From: Betaproteobacteria bacterium HGW-Betaproteobacteria-11
GTDB lineage: Bacteria; Pseudomonadota; Gammaproteobacteria; Burkholderiales; Rhodocyclaceae
Length of the DNA: 64,000 nucleotides
NCBI GenBank assembly: GCA_002842395.1
Contig: PHCV01000002.1
Coordinates: 1-64,000, forward strand
Reading direction: 5' to 3'
A program made the position numbers and the translations under genes. Positions 17,325-26,025 of the stretch are shown here, one piece after another; positions within the stretch are counted from its first letter, which is position 1; each line of letters opens with the position of its first letter. Below the pieces are notes generated by a model. That model was not told the origin of the DNA, searched no databases, and saw only the letters and a program-made list of their open reading frames with translations.

Positions 17325-19091
17325 ATGTCCTCATCAACTCCCCGCCATTCCGCTCCAGGTCTCGACATTCGTCACCATCTCATCCACTTGCTGCGTACCG
17401 CGCTGGGCAGCGTCGCACCGGGGCAGATGGATGCCGAAATCCTGCTCGAACGGCCGAAGCAGGCAAGTCATGGCGACTTCGCCAGCGCCCTGGCGCTGCA
17501 ACTGGCGCGCAGCCTGAAAACCAGTCCGCGGCAGATCGCCGAACGGCTGGTGCGCGAATTGCCCCCCTCGCCCTGGGTGGAAAAAGTCGATGTGGCCGGT
17601 GCCGGCTTCATCAATTTCACCTTGACCGCCGCGGCACGCAACGCCGTGGTGCATGCCGTGCTCGCCGCGGGTGAACGCTTCGGCCGCGGTTCGTGCAAGG
17701 ACCGCCGCCTGCAGGTGGAGTTCGTCTCCGCCAATCCGACCGGGCCGCTGCACGTCGGCCATGGCCGCGGCGCGGCCTATGGCGCGAGCCTGGCGGCGCT
17801 GCTCGAATTCGCCGGCTTCGAGGTCAGCCGCGAGTATTACGTCAATGATGCCGGGCGGCAGATGGACATCCTCGCGCTGTCCACCTGGCTGCGTTACCTC
17901 GCACTTTTCGGCGAGCCGCTGCCCTTTCCGCCCAATGCCTACCAGGGCGGCTATGTGGTGCAGATGGCCGAGCAGATCGCCGCCGCGCATGGCGACGGCT
18001 ACCGGCGTCCGGCCGCCGCCGTGCTCGCCGGCCTGCCGGCAAGCGACGATCCCGACCTCCGCCTCGATGCCCTGATCGCCAGCGCCAAGGAGTTGCTCGG
18101 CGCAGGCTGGAACTACATCCACCAGCACGCGTTGAGCGAACAACTCACCGACTGCCGCGAAGACCTCGAGGAGTTCGGCGTGCATTTCGAGTCCTGGTTC
18201 TCCGAGCGCAGCCTGTATGACACCGGCAAAGTAGCGGCGGCCGTCGACCTGCTCGCCGCCGGCGGCCATCTCTACGAACAGGACGGCGCGCTGTGGTTCC
18301 GCTCGACCGCCTTCGGCGACGAGAAAGACCGCGTGGTACGGCGCGAGAACGGCATCTACACCTACTTCGCCTCAGACATCGCCTATCACCTCAACAAGTT
18401 CGAGCGCGGCTTCGATACCGTGATCGACGTCTGGGGCGCCGATCACCACGGTTACATCGCCCGCGTCAAGGGCGCACTGACCGCCACCGGCGCCGACGCC
18501 CGCCGGCTGGAAGTGACGCTGGTGCAATTCGTCAGCCTGTTCCGCGACGGCGAGAAAGTCTCGATGTCCACCCGCTCCGGCGAATATGTCACCCTGCGCG
18601 AGTTGCGCCAGGAAGTCGGCAACGACGCCTGCCGCTTCTTCTACATGCTGCGCAAATGCGATCAGGCGCTGGATTTCGATCTCGACCTGGCCAAATCGCA
18701 AAGCAACGACAACCCGGTGTATTACGTCCAGTACGCCCATGCCCGAATCTGCTCGCTGCTCGCCCAACTCGATGACCCGGCGGCGGCCGGAACGGCGGCC
18801 GTCACGACCGACCTGTCGCCACTTTGCCATGAACGCGAAGCCGCGCTCTGCCAGCGACTGGGCGAGTTTCCCGAATTGATCGAAAATGCCGCGCGCGATT
18901 TCGCGCCGCACGCGCTGGCTTTCTACCTGAAGGAACTGGCAGCCGATTTTCACAGCTGGTACAACGCCGAACGCGTACTGGTCGACGACCGGTCCCTGCG
19001 CCAGGCGCGGCTGGCGCTGGCACTGGCCACCCGCCAGGTGCTGCGAAACGGACTTTCCATCCTTGGCGTATCTCAACCGGAGAGCATGTAG
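17325..19091 (+). CDS. argS: Arginyl-tRNA synthetase
   Basis: 588 residues. Class I synthetase charging tRNA-Arg. Start chosen at MSSSTPRHSAPG; a TTG 42 bases upstream also opens the frame. The N-terminal tRNA D-loop domain runs to about residue 120, then SANPTGPLHVGHGRGAA (HIGH motif), DVWGADHHGYIARV, the KMSKS-like KVSMSTRSG, and the anticodon-binding helical domain with DDRSLRQARLALALATRQVL. A tRNA-Arg gene is at 60.8 kb. Confidence 0.97.
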   Translation: MSSSTPRHSAPGLDIRHHLIHLLRTALGSVAPGQMDAEILLERPKQASHGDFASALALQLARSLKTSPRQIAERLVRELPPSPWVEKVDVAGAGFINFTLTAAARNAVVHAVLAAGERFGRGSCKDRRLQVEFVSANPTGPLHVGHGRGAAYGASLAALLEFAGFEVSREYYVNDAGRQMDILALSTWLRYLALFGEPLPFPPNAYQGGYVVQMAEQIAAAHGDGYRRPAAAVLAGLPASDDPDLRLDALIASAKELLGAGWNYIHQHALSEQLTDCREDLEEFGVHFESWFSERSLYDTGKVAAAVDLLAAGGHLYEQDGALWFRSTAFGDEKDRVVRRENGIYTYFASDIAYHLNKFERGFDTVIDVWGADHHGYIARVKGALTATGADARRLEVTLVQFVSLFRDGEKVSMSTRSGEYVTLRELRQEVGNDACRFFYMLRKCDQALDFDLDLAKSQSNDNPVYYVQYAHARICSLLAQLDDPAAAGTAAVTTDLSPLCHEREAALCQRLGEFPELIENAARDFAPHALAFYLKELAADFHSWYNAERVLVDDRSLRQARLALALATRQVLRNGLSILGVSQPESM

Positions 19092-19096
19092 TTGCC

Positions 19097-19720
19097 ATGA
19101 ATCCATCGCGCAAAACCTCCCCTGCCACACCCCGCACCACCGGCGCACGCCGCAAAAGCACGGGCGGCACCCTGCTCGGCATGGCCATCGGGCTGGTCAT
19201 CGGCTTGCTGGTCGCGCTGGGCATCGCTTGGTACATCAAAAAATCCCCGCTGCCGTTCCAGAATCGTGAGCCGGCGCCGGCCACGAATGGCGAGCCGGTC
19301 GCACCAAACAGCGTTCCGGCACCTCTGCCCGGCAAACCGGGCGATACGCCACGGCAGAAACAACCGCTCGAGTTCTACGACATCCTCGAAGGCAAGCGTC
19401 AGGCCGATCCCGCTGCCGCCAACATCCGCGTCACCCCGACCGCCCCGGCCGCGACCGACAGCGCGGCGGCGGCCAAACCGGCCCCAGCCCTCTACCTCCA
19501 GGCCGGCGCCTTCCAGCAAATCCAGGATGCCGACAACCTCAAGGCCAAGCTGGCCCTGATGGGTTTCGACGCCAGCGTGCAACCCTTCACGGTGGCCGAC
19601 AAGGGCACCCTGCAGCGGGTACGGATCGGCCCCTTCAACAGTCCCGAGGAAATGAACCGGGCGCGCAACATCCTCGTCCAGGCCGGGGTGCAGACCACGC
19701 CCGTCAAGCAGAAAGAGTAG
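19097..19720 (+). CDS. SPOR-domain membrane protein (FtsN-like)
   Basis: 207 residues. One N-terminal membrane segment (about residues 27-46), a Pro-rich periplasmic linker, and a C-terminal SPOR domain beginning LYLQAGAFQQIQDADNL and ending RVRIGPFNSPEEMNRARNIL. SPOR domains bind denuded peptidoglycan at the division septum. Many betaproteobacteria have such an FtsN-like gene directly after argS and before dsbA, as here. Starts five bases after argS. Confidence 0.9.
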   Translation: MNPSRKTSPATPRTTGARRKSTGGTLLGMAIGLVIGLLVALGIAWYIKKSPLPFQNREPAPATNGEPVAPNSVPAPLPGKPGDTPRQKQPLEFYDILEGKRQADPAAANIRVTPTAPAATDSAAAAKPAPALYLQAGAFQQIQDADNLKAKLALMGFDASVQPFTVADKGTLQRVRIGPFNSPEEMNRARNILVQAGVQTTPVKQKE

Positions 19721-19721
19721 C

Positions 19722-20405
19722 GTGAAGGCGCCTCTGGCCGTGTTCATGACTGCGTTCATGACCCGCTGCGGGCGCACCTGGCTGCTGTTTTTCGGTTGCT
19801 TCTGGCTGATCGCAGCCCATGCCGGCGAGCTTCAGCCGGAACGTGACTTCCGCCTGATCGAACCGCCGCTGGCCGCCACCGAGGCCGGCAAGATCGAGGT
19901 CATCGAATTCTTCTGGTACGGCTGCCCGCACTGCGCCGCTCTGGAACCCCTCCTTGACACCTGGAACAGGAGCTTGCCGCAAGGCGTCAACCTGCGCCGG
20001 GTGCCGGCGATTTCTCATGCCAAATGGATCAGCGGGGCACGGCTCTACTACACCCTGGAAGCCCTGCACCAGGTCGGCGCCCTGCATGGCGAAGTGTTTG
20101 CCGCGATTCACGGCGAGCGGTTGCGCCTGCTCGATGACGAGGCGGCGCTGACCGCCTGGATCGAACGGCATGGCATCGCCCGCAGTGCATTTCTCGCCGC
20201 CTGGAATTCCTTCGGCGTGCAGGCACAGGTGCGCGAAGCCCAGCGCCTGACCCAGGCCGCGGCCATCCGTGGCGTACCGGCGCTGATCGTGGCCGGCCGC
20301 TATCAGGCGCTGACCGAAGGCAGTTACCGCGACCTGCTGCGCCGCACCGATCAGCTCATTGCGCAGAGTCGCTCGCCCGGCGTCTCGCCAGCGCCGACTT
20401 TTTGA
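19722..20405 (+). CDS. dsbA: Thiol:disulfide interchange protein DsbA/DsbL type
   Basis: Up to 227 residues. Periplasmic dithiol oxidase. Catalytic CPHC at residues 68-71 in FFWYGCPHCAALEP and the cis-proline loop IRGVPALIV are present; the N-terminal hydrophobic segment TWLLFFGCFWLIAAHA is the signal peptide. The GTG at 19722 is the longest start; an ATG at 19746 is equally possible. The last six residues SPAPTF plus the stop come from a dispersed repeat, so the original C-terminus may have been altered. Confidence 0.93.
   Translation: MKAPLAVFMTAFMTRCGRTWLLFFGCFWLIAAHAGELQPERDFRLIEPPLAATEAGKIEVIEFFWYGCPHCAALEPLLDTWNRSLPQGVNLRRVPAISHAKWISGARLYYTLEALHQVGALHGEVFAAIHGERLRLLDDEAALTAWIERHGIARSAFLAAWNSFGVQAQVREAQRLTQAAAIRGVPALIVAGRYQALTEGSYRDLLRRTDQLIAQSRSPGVSPAPTF
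20379..20403 (+). repeat. 25-bp dispersed repeat at the 3' end of dsbA
   Basis: Exact core TCGCCAGCGCCGACTTTTT; TGA of the dsbA stop overlaps its last T. Encodes the final SPAPTF of the protein. Confidence 0.88.
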
Positions 20406-20408
20406 GCC

Positions 20409-21209
20409 ATGCCCGACCCGCTGCGCGATGCGCTGGGCCGTTACCATGCCCCCTGCACCGGCGAACCGCGTATCGTCAGCCTGGTGCCGAGCCTGACCGA
20501 GCTGTTGTGCGATCTCGGGCTGGCCGCGGCGCTGGTCGGCCGCACCGGTTTTTGCGTGCATCCACGCGAAGTCGTACGCCGCATCCCGAAGGTCGGCGGC
20601 ACCAAGGATGTCGATCTCGATGCCGTGCGCGCCCTCGCACCGACCCACCTGATTGCCGACATAGACGAGAATCGCCGACCGCAGGTCGAGGCGCTGGTGA
20701 CCTGCGTGCCACAGGTCATCGTCGTGCATCCGCGCGCGGTGGAGGACAACCTTGCGTTGTACACCCTGTTCGGTCATGCGTTCTGCCGTGAGGAGGAAGC
20801 CGCACGTCTGGCCGCCGAATTTCGCGCCAGCCGCGCCGAACTCGCCGGGATCGTCGCCAGATGCCCGCGGCAAGCCGTGCTCTACCCGATCTGGCGCGAG
20901 CCGTGGATAACCATCGGCCGCGATACCTACATCGCTTCGATGCTTGCCGCCGCCGGCTGGGACAGCCTGCCTGCCGTGTCGGCGCGGCGCTTTCCGGTAT
21001 TCGAATGGAATGCCCCTTGGCTGGCCACGGTCGAACGCGTGCTGTTGCCTTCGGAGCCTTACGCCTTCACCGCCCGCCACGCGGCGGAGGTCACCCGGCT
21101 CAGCGGCAAGCCAGTGGTGCGGATCGACGGCGAGATGGTCTCCTGGTATGGCAGCCGGGCGATCGCCGGATTGCGTTACCTGGCCGCGCTGCGTCGTGCC
21201 GGCGCCTGA
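20409..21209 (+). CDS. BtuF-like helical-backbone metal/cobalamin binding protein
   Basis: 266 residues. Fold of periplasmic binding proteins for cobalamin or iron chelates: RIVSLVPSLTELLCDLGL, VGRTGFCVHP, VGGTKDVDLDAVRALAPTHLI and IGRDTYIASMLAAAGW are family signatures. No signal peptide is visible at the N-terminus (MPDPLRDALGRYHAP), which is typical of the cytosolic-looking group annotated as ABC transporter substrate-binding protein. No permease is adjacent. Ligand unknown; start is three bases after dsbA. Confidence 0.8.
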   Translation: MPDPLRDALGRYHAPCTGEPRIVSLVPSLTELLCDLGLAAALVGRTGFCVHPREVVRRIPKVGGTKDVDLDAVRALAPTHLIADIDENRRPQVEALVTCVPQVIVVHPRAVEDNLALYTLFGHAFCREEEAARLAAEFRASRAELAGIVARCPRQAVLYPIWREPWITIGRDTYIASMLAAAGWDSLPAVSARRFPVFEWNAPWLATVERVLLPSEPYAFTARHAAEVTRLSGKPVVRIDGEMVSWYGSRAIAGLRYLAALRRAGA

Positions 21210-21213
21210 AAAC

Positions 21214-21551
21214 GATCAGTCGCCGCGCACCCGTTGTTCGATGTGGGCCAGCGCGGCTTCGATCTGGTCGATCAGGATCAGGCACAGATCGCCGCTTTCG
21301 ATCTGCTCCAGAGCGCGCTGGATAACCTGATCCGTGGCCGCACCACCATCGCCATCGCCCACCGGCTGTCCACCCTGCGCAGCGCCGACCGCCTGGTGGT
21401 GATGGATCATGGCAAGATCGTCGAGATCGGCCCGCACGACGAACTGCTCGCCCGGCAGACCGCCTACTGGCGCCTCTACATGGCACAGACCCAACAGCTC
21501 GACGCGCTCGAAGGACGCGGCGCGGAGGATGGGGAGGATCTGAATGAGTGA
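21214..21551 (+). pseudogene. C-terminal remnant of an ABC transporter next to DUF1854
   Basis: Only the last part of an exporter ATPase domain is left: [46 protein letters not shown]. The membrane domain, Walker A, signature and Walker B are all missing. The 75 bases before the homology read as a plausible tail of an unrelated minus-strand protein (ending IEQRVRGD), which suggests a deletion fused two neighbours. In other betaproteobacteria an intact transporter annotated as cyanophycin metabolism-associated precedes the DUF1854 gene. Stop overlaps the next gene by eight bases. Confidence 0.8.
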
Positions 21552-22008
21552 GTACCGGCTGCTCCGTGACGCCTTTGGCTGCCTCGTGCTGACCCTGCCC
21601 GACGGCACGGTTCATGACGACGTCGTGCCGGTGCGCGCCTTTGCACTCAGCGCGACGGACCAAGGCATTGCCCTGGTCGACCGCCGCGGCCACGAACTGT
21701 GGTGGATCGAGCGGCTGGCCTCCCTCTCCATCGAGCTGCAAACCCTGATCCGGGAAGAACTCGCCGATCGCGAATGCCTGCCGCAGATTCTCGCCATTCG
21801 CGCCGTCTCCAGCTACGCCACACCCAGTCGCTGGCGGATCGATACCGACCGCGGCCCGACCGTACTGACGCTGAAAAGCGAAGACGACATCCGCCGGCTG
21901 AAGCCCGACGGCCTGCTGATCGCCGACAGCCATGGCCTCAATTTCCTGATCCGCGAGCGCAAGCGGCTCGACCGAACCAGTCAACGTTTCTTGAGCCGGT
22001 TTTTATAA
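21544..22008 (+). CDS. Cyanophycin metabolism-associated DUF1854 family protein
   Basis: 154 residues. DUF1854 protein, normally the partner of an ABC transporter linked to cyanophycin storage. Recognised by [41 protein letters not shown] and [19 protein letters not shown]. Start overlaps the transporter remnant. With that transporter deleted and no cyanophycin synthetase in view, the protein may be on its way out. The TAA stop begins the hairpin described at 22007. Confidence 0.85.
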   Translation: MSEYRLLRDAFGCLVLTLPDGTVHDDVVPVRAFALSATDQGIALVDRRGHELWWIERLASLSIELQTLIREELADRECLPQILAIRAVSSYATPSRWRIDTDRGPTVLTLKSEDDIRRLKPDGLLIADSHGLNFLIRERKRLDRTSQRFLSRFL

Positions 22009-22047
22009 GTCGGCACGCAGGTCGCCGTTCCATCAGCGCCGACTTTT
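22007..22047. terminator. Hairpin made from a dispersed repeat and an inverted partner, between convergent genes
   Basis: AAGTCGGC (22007-22014) pairs with GCCGACTT (22038-22045), flanked by T-runs on both sides. The right arm is part of a dispersed-repeat copy (22024-22047, CATCAGCGCCGACTTTT). The position between DUF1854 and the ribbon-helix-helix gene suits a bidirectional terminator, the same use Neisseria makes of paired uptake sequences. Confidence 0.6.
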
Positions 22048-22266
22048 CTAGTCCGTGGCGTTGCCACCCTTGTCGGACATTGTCCCCGCACTGCTGCGCA
22101 GCCATTCCGGCAGTTCGCGGTCGCCGGCATGGTCGATGATGTATTGCCGCATCAGCTTGCGCACCACTTGCGAGATGGTCAGATCCTGACTGGCGCAGAT
22201 GTCCTCGAAGATTTTCTTTTTCTGCGGATCGAGCAGGATGGTCAGCCGGGCTGTTCTGTTTTCCAT
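22048..22266 (-). CDS. Ribbon-helix-helix (CopG/Arc-like) DNA-binding protein
   Basis: 72 residues. N-terminal beta strand TARLTILLD followed by two helices (KKKIFEDICASQDL and TISQVVRKLMRQYII) gives the RHH pattern of small dimeric repressors. No toxin gene is adjacent, so an antitoxin role is unlikely. It is divergent from the hyf-like operon across an AT-rich 130-bp gap and may regulate it; this is inferred from position only. Confidence 0.75.
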   Translation of the reverse strand: MENRTARLTILLDPQKKKIFEDICASQDLTISQVVRKLMRQYIIDHAGDRELPEWLRSSAGTMSDKGGNATD

Positions 22267-22396
22267 AAATATTAAATGTGTACAAGACTTTAATTTTAAT
22301 TGTATAGGGTGTTAATATAATTGCAAGGCCCGCCACTTTGGGATGCTACAGCCGAGGCCAGTGGTCGGGGCAACATGGGGTTATGGGCGCTAAAAC
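22267..22396. promoter_or_regulatory. AT-rich divergent promoter region
   Basis: The most AT-rich patch of the window. For the minus-strand gene, TTAACA, 17 bases, TAAAGT (22314 down to 22286) is a fair sigma-70 match. For the plus-strand hyf-like operon, TATAAT at 22316-22321 is a -10 candidate without a clear -35. Repeated TTAATT/TAATTTTAATT units could be operator half-sites. Confidence 0.45.
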
Positions 22397-24418
22397 GTGA
22401 TCTTGGGCGGGTTATCCATCGACTGGGCGTTATTCGTCATTGCCGTCTGGCTGGTACTCGGGCTGCTCGGTCTCGCCGCCTTGCGCCGCTTCGAACTGGT
22501 CGCCCGGGTACTGTTTCCGCTCGGCGCCCTGGCTGGTCTGGTGCTGGCTTTCGCCGCGGTGCAGGGATTGCTGTCCACCCCCGAGGTCGCCGTCTTGCCG
22601 ATCGGCCTGCCGCAACTGCCTTTCCATCTGCGGCTCGATCCGCTGGCCGCTTTTTTCCTGTTTGTCATCGGCGCCGCCGGTTGCGGCATCTCGCTGTTCG
22701 CGGCCGGCTATTTCCGCAAGGGCGAGGGCACGCCGCCGGGATTGCTCTGTTTCGAGTATCACCTCTTCCTCGCCAGCATGGCGTTGGTGGTGCTGGCCGA
22801 CGATGCCTATGCCTTCATGGTGGCCTGGGAGAGCATGGCGCTCTCGTCCTACTTCCTGGTCACGACCAACCACAAGGTGCCGGAAATTCGCGCCGCGGGT
22901 TTCCTCTATCTGCTGATCGCGCATGTCGGCGCCATCGCCATCCTGCTCTGCTTCGGCGTTCTGCAGGCGAATACGGGGGATTACACGTTCGCCAACATGC
23001 GGATTCAGCAGCTCTCGCCATTCTGGGCCTCGGCGGCCTTCCTGCTGGCCGTGTTCGGCTTCGGCGCCAAGGCCGGGGTGCTGCCGCTGCATGTCTGGCT
23101 GCCCGAGGCGCACCCGGCGGCGCCTTCACCGGTCTCGGCGCTGATGAGCGGGGTGATGCTGAAGACCGCAATCTATGGCCTGCTGCGCGTCGGCTTCGAC
23201 CTGCTGCATCTGCAGCTCTGGTGGTGGGGCGTACTGCTGCTTGCGCTCGGCCTGGCCACGGCTCTGTTCGGCGTCGTCTTTGCCACGGTGCAGTCGGACA
23301 TGAAGCGCCTGCTGGCCTATTCCTCGATCGAGAACATCGGCCTGCTGCTCGCCGCGATCGGGCTGGCCCTGGTCTTTCGCGCTTACGGCATGACCGCGCT
23401 GGCCGCCCTGGCGCTCACCGCCTGCCTCTATCACGTCGCCAGTCACGCCTTTTTCAAGAGCCTGCTGTTTCTCACCACCGGCTCGGTGCTGCACGCCACC
23501 GGCGAACGCAATCTCGGTCATCTGGGCGGCCTGATGCGCTTCATGCCCTGGGTCGCCTGGCTGGCGCTGATCGGGGTATTCGCCAGTTCCGGCCTGCCAC
23601 CGTTTTCCGGCTTCGTCTCGGAATGGCTGCTGCTGCAAAGCTTCCTGTTCACCCCCGGGCTGCCCGATTCCTTCCTCAACATGCTGATTCCGCTCGCCGC
23701 GGCGGCGGTGGCGCTCACCGCGGCGCTCGCCGGTTATGCCATGGTCAAGTTCTTCGGGGTGATTTTTCTCGGTCAGCCACGCGAGGAAAAACTGCGCCAG
23801 GCGCATGATGCCGGCATGCAGGAAAAGGCCGGCATGCTCTGGCTGGCGGCCTGGTGCGTCGCCCTCGGCCTGCTGCCGAACCTGATGATCCGTTTCATCG
23901 ATCCGGTGACCGAGAAACTCGTCGGCCAGGGGCTGGCACAACAAGCGGCGGCCAACGGCTGGTGGCTGCTCACTCCCACCTCGATCGAGCGGGCGAGCTA
24001 CGGGCCGCTGTTCTTCCTGCTCGGCGTGGCGGCGGCCTGTGCGATTGCCTTCGTGCTGGTTCGCCTGTTCTATCACGGCCGCCTGCGCCGGGCCGCGCCC
24101 TGGGGCTGCGGCTACCCCTGGCTGACGCCGCGGATGCAGGACACCGCCGAAGGTTACGGGCAGCCGATCCGGCAGATTTTCGAACCCTTTTTCCGTCTCG
24201 AGCGGCAACTGCCCGCCCCGGCCGATCGCCAGCCGTTCTACCAGGTCATGGTCAGCGACCGCTTCTGGCATGGGGTATATCTGCCGATTGCCCGCGCCGT
24301 CGAGTTTCTCGCCGCGCTGGTCGGCCGCCTGCAGCAGGGGCGGATCGCGACCTATCTGCTCTACAGCTTCCTCACCCTGCTGTTCATGCTGCTGATGGTG
24401 CCGGGAGTGAAAAAATGA
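22397..24418 (+). CDS. HyfB-like proton-pumping membrane subunit (NuoL/M family)
   Basis: 673 residues, GTG start (MILGGLSIDWALFVIAVW). Antiporter-like subunit of hydrogenase-4/complex-I type complexes with about fifteen membrane helices. Visible: FMVAWESMALSSYFLV, FGFGAKAGVLPLHVWLPEAHPAAPSPVSALMSG with the proton-channel Lys and Glu, LAYSSIENIG and the C-terminal amphipathic region. First gene of a six-gene operon in the order hyfB-C-E-F-G-I; hyfD and the ferredoxin-like hyfA/hyfH are missing. Stop overlaps the next start (ATGA). Confidence 0.9.
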   Translation: MILGGLSIDWALFVIAVWLVLGLLGLAALRRFELVARVLFPLGALAGLVLAFAAVQGLLSTPEVAVLPIGLPQLPFHLRLDPLAAFFLFVIGAAGCGISLFAAGYFRKGEGTPPGLLCFEYHLFLASMALVVLADDAYAFMVAWESMALSSYFLVTTNHKVPEIRAAGFLYLLIAHVGAIAILLCFGVLQANTGDYTFANMRIQQLSPFWASAAFLLAVFGFGAKAGVLPLHVWLPEAHPAAPSPVSALMSGVMLKTAIYGLLRVGFDLLHLQLWWWGVLLLALGLATALFGVVFATVQSDMKRLLAYSSIENIGLLLAAIGLALVFRAYGMTALAALALTACLYHVASHAFFKSLLFLTTGSVLHATGERNLGHLGGLMRFMPWVAWLALIGVFASSGLPPFSGFVSEWLLLQSFLFTPGLPDSFLNMLIPLAAAAVALTAALAGYAMVKFFGVIFLGQPREEKLRQAHDAGMQEKAGMLWLAAWCVALGLLPNLMIRFIDPVTEKLVGQGLAQQAAANGWWLLTPTSIERASYGPLFFLLGVAAACAIAFVLVRLFYHGRLRRAAPWGCGYPWLTPRMQDTAEGYGQPIRQIFEPFFRLERQLPAPADRQPFYQVMVSDRFWHGVYLPIARAVEFLAALVGRLQQGRIATYLLYSFLTLLFMLLMVPGVKK

Positions 24419-25362
24419 GCCTGAGCAGCATCTTCTCGCAATTCCTGGCCATCGTCGCCGCGCTGCTGCTGGCCCCGCTGCTGATGGGCTGGGTGAACCA
24501 GTGGCGCGCCTGGTTCGGCAACCGTTCCGGCGCCGGCCTGCTGCAACCCTACCGCATGTTGCACAAGCTGTTCCACAAGGAATCGGTGGTGGCGGAGAGC
24601 GCCTCGCCCTTGTTCCGTTTCGCGCCCTACGTGATCTTCGGCTGCATGCTGCTGGCCAGCGCCATCGTGCCGACGCTGTCCACCGATCTGCCACTGGCTC
24701 CCGCCGCCGATGCAATCGCCCTGGTCGGCCTGTTCGCCCTGGCGCGGATCTTCATCTCGCTGGCCGCGATGGACATCGGCACCGCCTTCGGCACGCTGGG
24801 CGCGCGACGTGAAATGCTGATCGGATTCCTCGCCGAGCCGGCATTGCTCACCGTGTTGTTCACCGCCTCGCTGATCGGCCAGTCCACCTCCCTGTCCACC
24901 ATCGTCGAAACCCTGGCGCACAAACAATTCGCCATTCATCCGAGTCTCGCCTTCGCCGGCATCGCCTTCACCTTCGTCTCCTTCGCCGAGAACGCCCGGG
25001 TGCCGGTGGACAATCCGGCGACCCATCTCGAACTGACGATGATCCACGAAGCCCTGATCCTCGAATATTCGGGCCGCCACCTGGCACTGATCGAATGGGC
25101 CGCGGCCCTGAAGCTGTTCGCCTATTCCTGCATCGGCCTCGCCCTGTTCTTTCCCTGGGGCATCGCCGAAGCCCAGGCCCCGCTGGCAATGCTCTTCGCC
25201 CTGCCGGCGCTGGTCTTCAAACTGGCCACCGGCGGCTTCCTGCTCGCCCTGATCGAAACCCTCTCGGCCAAGATGCGCATCTTTCGCGTCCCCGAATTCC
25301 TCGCCACCGCCTTCCTGCTGGCGGTGATCGGCATGCTCACGCATATCCTGCTCGGGGCCTGA
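24415..25362 (+). CDS. HyfC-like membrane subunit (NuoH/HycD family)
   Basis: 315 residues, eight hydrophobic segments. Start at MSLSSIFSQFLAIVAALLLA after GGGAGTG. Quinone-site family subunit that docks the hydrophilic arm: QPYRMLHKLFHKE, GTAFGTLGARREMLIGFLAEPALL and RVPVDNPATHLELTMIHEA are the conserved NuoH/HycD blocks, with the glutamates retained. Overlaps hyfB by four bases; hyfE follows after three. Confidence 0.93.
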   Translation: MSLSSIFSQFLAIVAALLLAPLLMGWVNQWRAWFGNRSGAGLLQPYRMLHKLFHKESVVAESASPLFRFAPYVIFGCMLLASAIVPTLSTDLPLAPAADAIALVGLFALARIFISLAAMDIGTAFGTLGARREMLIGFLAEPALLTVLFTASLIGQSTSLSTIVETLAHKQFAIHPSLAFAGIAFTFVSFAENARVPVDNPATHLELTMIHEALILEYSGRHLALIEWAAALKLFAYSCIGLALFFPWGIAEAQAPLAMLFALPALVFKLATGGFLLALIETLSAKMRIFRVPEFLATAFLLAVIGMLTHILLGA

Positions 25363-25365
25363 ACC

Positions 25366-26025
25366 ATGACCACGCTGATCTCCCAGCTCATCAATCTGTT
25401 CGCCGCGGTGATTCTGATGCTCTCGTTCGCCATGCTGGCGCAGCGGCGCATCCTCAGCCTGATCCACCTGTTCGCCCTGCAGGGGCTGGCGGTGGTCGGC
25501 GCCACCACGGTGGTGGCCTACGTCACCGACCAACACCACCTATACTACTCGGCGGCGCTGACCCTGGCGCTCAAGGTGTTCCTGATTCCCTGGCTGCTGC
25601 ATCGCCTGATCGACCGCCTCAACGTCCGCTGGGACATCGAAACCCTGATCAACATTCCCAGCACCATGCTGATCGGCATCGTGCTGGTGGTCTTCGCCTT
25701 CAACCTGGCGCTGCCGATCTCCCAGCTCTCCGCCGCCATCACCCGCGGCACGCTGGGCATCGCCCTGGCCAGCGTGCTGCTCTCCTTCATGATGATGATC
25801 ATCCGCTCCAAGGCGGTGCCGCAGGTGATCGGTTTCTTGGCGATGGAAAACGGCCTGTTCTTCGCCGCCACCTCGGCCACCCACGGCATGCCGATGGTGG
25901 TCGAGCTGGGCATCGCGCTCGATGTGCTAGTCGGTGTCTTCATCCTCGGCGTGTTCATGTTCCAGATCCGTGAACAGTTCGACAGCCTGGACATCCGCCA
26001 TCTCGAAAATCTGAAAGAAGACTGA
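25366..26025 (+). CDS. HyfE-like membrane subunit (NuoK-related)
   Basis: 219 residues, about seven hydrophobic segments. Resembles HyfE/HycC-linked NuoK-type subunits: RRILSLIHLFALQGLAV, then SFMMMIIRSKAVPQVIGFLAMENGLFFAA with the membrane glutamate. Stop and next start overlap (TGATG). A NuoJ/K-like role in the membrane arm is inferred. Confidence 0.88.
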   Translation: MTTLISQLINLFAAVILMLSFAMLAQRRILSLIHLFALQGLAVVGATTVVAYVTDQHHLYYSAALTLALKVFLIPWLLHRLIDRLNVRWDIETLINIPSTMLIGIVLVVFAFNLALPISQLSAAITRGTLGIALASVLLSFMMMIIRSKAVPQVIGFLAMENGLFFAATSATHGMPMVVELGIALDVLVGVFILGVFMFQIREQFDSLDIRHLENLKED

